In this document: positions 62,541 through 64,000 of the stretch, in pieces | Layout: every line of letters starts with the position of its first letter | Position numbering within the stretch: the first letter of the stretch is position 1 | NCBI GenBank assembly: GCA_016744135.1 | Contig: JADGEX010000001.1 | Coordinates: 1,685,029-1,749,028, forward strand | From: Pseudodesulfovibrio sp. | GTDB taxonomy: Bacteria > Desulfobacterota > Desulfovibrionia > Desulfovibrionales > Desulfovibrionaceae | Direction: 5' to 3' | Length of the DNA: 64,000 bases | The notes under the pieces: model-generated | What the model saw: the letters and a program-made list of their open reading frames with translations, nothing else | Told to the model about the DNA's origin: nothing | The model's database searches: none | Position numbers and translations under genes: made by a program

Positions 62541-62993
62541 ATGATAGATACTCAAGTATGGGTCGTCATACTCAGCCTTACCTTTCTGCTCTATGCCCTC
62601 AAATGGTTCATCAGTCGCAAACGAAGCGTCAAGGTCTACCGCATCAGCCCTCAGTCACTCCAGCGGTCCAAGGAAGTCTTGATGGCCGTCCTTCCTCTAA
62701 TCGAAGATGAAAATGATTTTCCGCTTGATCGATCAAAAATCCCCTATTCCAAGGAAGACATCAAAAGCGCAGCCAAAATCCTGGCCTATTATTTCTGGAG
62801 AAAGAAACGTCACGACGAATTGCAACGCATCAAAAACTGCTTTATCTCAATTGCCCGATTTCAGGACTCCAGCCAAGACCTTGAAACCCAGGAACGGACA
62901 GCGGCCAGAGAAAGAAAACAGTTAAAACGCGAGTTGGACTTCTACATGACCCACTCGCCTTTCAATGCAACCAAATCCAGAAAACAGCCCTGA
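62541..62993 (+). CDS. Hypothetical single-pass membrane protein
   Basis: 150 residues: one N-terminal helix (VWVVILSLTFLLYALKWFI), then a basic, helical cytosolic part ending RKQP. GGAAAC ribosome site. 56 bases after the HD-GYP gene; possibly the third member of that operon. Confidence 0.65.
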   Translation: MIDTQVWVVILSLTFLLYALKWFISRKRSVKVYRISPQSLQRSKEVLMAVLPLIEDENDFPLDRSKIPYSKEDIKSAAKILAYYFWRKKRHDELQRIKNCFISIARFQDSSQDLETQERTAARERKQLKRELDFYMTHSPFNATKSRKQP

Positions 62994-63266
62994 TTATTCC
63001 TTTGGTGAGCATTCGCTCCGAATCTCGACAAACCGCTCTTTCAGTTTGCCAACAATATAATCGTACCCTTCATATGTATGCGGAATCAGACAGGTGGTGC
63101 AATCCTTTACGCCGCTTTCAGACCGTCGGTAATTCCCACCACACTCTTCAAAAAAATACAGCGGACAATAGCAAAAAAGGCAATTGAACTTTTCCGGTCT
63201 GCTCGTCTTATGACAAGGGAAATACTTACATTCCGAGTTGTTGAAGAATCTATAACTATTTTTCAT
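62994..63266 (-). CDS. Cysteine-rich small domain protein (PF04071-like)
   Basis: 90 residues with ECKYFPCHK, NCLFCYCPLYFFEECGG and GVKDCTTCLIPHTYEGYDYI, the pattern of the cysteine-rich small domain often found with cobalamin genes. Probably binds a metal or an Fe-S cluster. It abuts the convergent membrane protein gene. Confidence 0.8.
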   Translation of the reverse strand: MKNSYRFFNNSECKYFPCHKTSRPEKFNCLFCYCPLYFFEECGGNYRRSESGVKDCTTCLIPHTYEGYDYIVGKLKERFVEIRSECSPKE

Positions 63267-63497
63267 GACGTCACATCCGATTAAATTTTAGGCCCATGGT
63301 GGGAGACATATAGCATACGCTCAAGGGGGGATTCTTCGCAAGATACTCTAAATCTCAGATTCTTTACAAACACGTAACCGACAACAAAAACATCGGCTTT
63401 CCTCTCGCGCCACCATTATAATCCTCTTTTTTTAACATTTTCATTATGCAGAGAGAATAGGGATAATCCCTGTTAAATTTCAGATGAGGAGAAAGTG

Positions 63498-64000
63498 ATG
63501 CGAAGAGCAAGTGTTTTATTCATCAGCATGACGTTCTTTGCCATGCTACTGGTCGGATGCACAACCGGTGAACCGGTCTTCGATGTAAAAAAAATTACGT
63601 CACAGCCCAAGAATTTCGTTGGTTCGGAAACCTGCAAAACGTGCCACCTTGAGCACTACGATTCATGGAAGGTCACCAATCATAGCCGCATGGCTCAGGA
63701 TGTCACAGTCAACGCCGACGCCTTTATCGTGGATATCAATCTGGATAATATCAAAGCAGACTTCAAACTGCTCGAAGACAAGGGTAAACTCAAACTGCCT
63801 CTGAATGACATCTACTTCCCGAACAAAGAAGACATCAAGTACACTATCGGCAACGAATGGAAGCAACGTTACATTATCGAAAAAAATGGCATTCTCTATA
63901 TTTCACCCATCCAATTCAACACCGAGACCGGACGTTGGGTCAACTACCACGAAAAAGACTGGGAAAAACGTCCTTGGCTGCTCAAATGCGGAGGCTGTCA
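63498..64000 (+). CDS. Multihaem c-type cytochrome lipoprotein, N-terminal part (cut by window edge)
   Basis: MRRASVLFISMTFFAMLLVG then Cys, a lipoprotein signal (LLVGC). The first haem site is CKTCH in VGSETCKTCHLEHYDSWK, a pattern of cytochrome c554-like and related multihaem proteins; a second CGGC starts at the window edge. GAGGAG lies 6 bases before the ATG. The 231-base gap before it has no recognised gene. Confidence 0.85.
   Translation, partial: MRRASVLFISMTFFAMLLVGCTTGEPVFDVKKITSQPKNFVGSETCKTCHLEHYDSWKVTNHSRMAQDVTVNADAFIVDINLDNIKADFKLLEDKGKLKLPLNDIYFPNKEDIKYTIGNEWKQRYIIEKNGILYISPIQFNTETGRWVNYHEKDWEKRPWLLKCGGC

Noticed and set aside
63619..63804. A 61-residue frame inside the haem lipoprotein
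   Set aside because: The other frame from 63498 has a signal peptide, a ribosome site and a haem motif.
1..64000. CRISPR arrays, phage attachment sites, IS elements, replication origin
   Set aside because: No regularly spaced short repeats, no transposase or integrase, and no dnaA-box cluster was noticed on reading.

Overview
The window looks like a chromosomal segment of a sulfate-reducing bacterium of the Desulfovibrio/Pseudodesulfovibrio type. This is inferred from gene content: a periplasmic tetrahaem cytochrome c3, the futalosine route to menaquinone (mqnB with menG and a polyprenyl diphosphate synthase), a siroheme decarboxylase (AhbB) beside hemL, anaerobic cobalamin genes (cbiD, cbiET, cbiG, cbiH), a two-subunit FAD/Fe-S 2-hydroxyacid dehydrogenase, a mannose-type PTS fragment and a TrmD fused to a second methyltransferase domain. 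Coding density is high. No phage, transposase, CRISPR array, rRNA or tRNA was recognised.

Layout. 1-5.5 kb: purL (runs off the left edge), polyprenyl diphosphate synthase, mqnB, a UDP-sugar dehydrogenase, a DUF2065 protein, menG and a 64-residue protein. 5.7-10.6 kb: an autoregulated-looking tetR-MFP-RND efflux operon with a promoter between two matching operator-like sites. 10.7-14.3 kb: creA with a Nif11-like small protein, an outer-membrane barrel, a PNPOx-ferredoxin fusion and an AraC regulator. 14.4-19.8 kb: secA and a glycolate/D-lactate dehydrogenase pair. 19.75-21.1 kb: a 1.3-kb gene-free block with two tandem ~330-bp repeats that fold into the same nested hairpin, followed by several perfect palindromes. 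21.1-29 kb: Gfo/Idh oxidoreductase, yraN-rsmI, bioB-bioY, a lone PTS EIID, HPr, enzyme I and smpB.

29-35.5 kb: a structured intergenic repeat family, a membrane protein, rnhB, then the translation operon ffh-rpsP-khpA-rimM-trmD-rplS. 35.7-42.4 kb: a periplasmic binding protein, a K+-channel-like protein, a KefB-type antiporter, a NapH-like ferredoxin, a DksA-like protein, an aminotransferase and an SDR. 42.4-45.4 kb: a lipoprotein, APH-fold kinase and SelO operon. 45.6-47.4 kb: a very acidic repeat protein and cytochrome c3. 47.6-58.5 kb: tetrapyrrole genes interspersed with gpsA, an SDR-DUF2867 protein, a glycosyltransferase and a transaldolase. 58.5-64 kb: an MFS transporter, AMMECR1 protein, a PilZ/HD-GYP c-di-GMP pair with a membrane protein, a cysteine-rich small protein and the start of a haem lipoprotein.

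Functional themes are respiratory cofactors (menaquinone, haem, corrinoid, cytochromes), envelope transport and efflux, and core translation. The strongest unexplained signals are the tandem structured repeats near 20 kb, the hairpin repeat family near 29-31 kb whose arms change together between copies, the acidic LDD-repeat protein with an oligomerisation-like C-terminus, the core-less Nif11 protein translated behind creA, and the lipoprotein-kinase-SelO operon. All functional statements rest on reading the sequence and family knowledge; no search was run.
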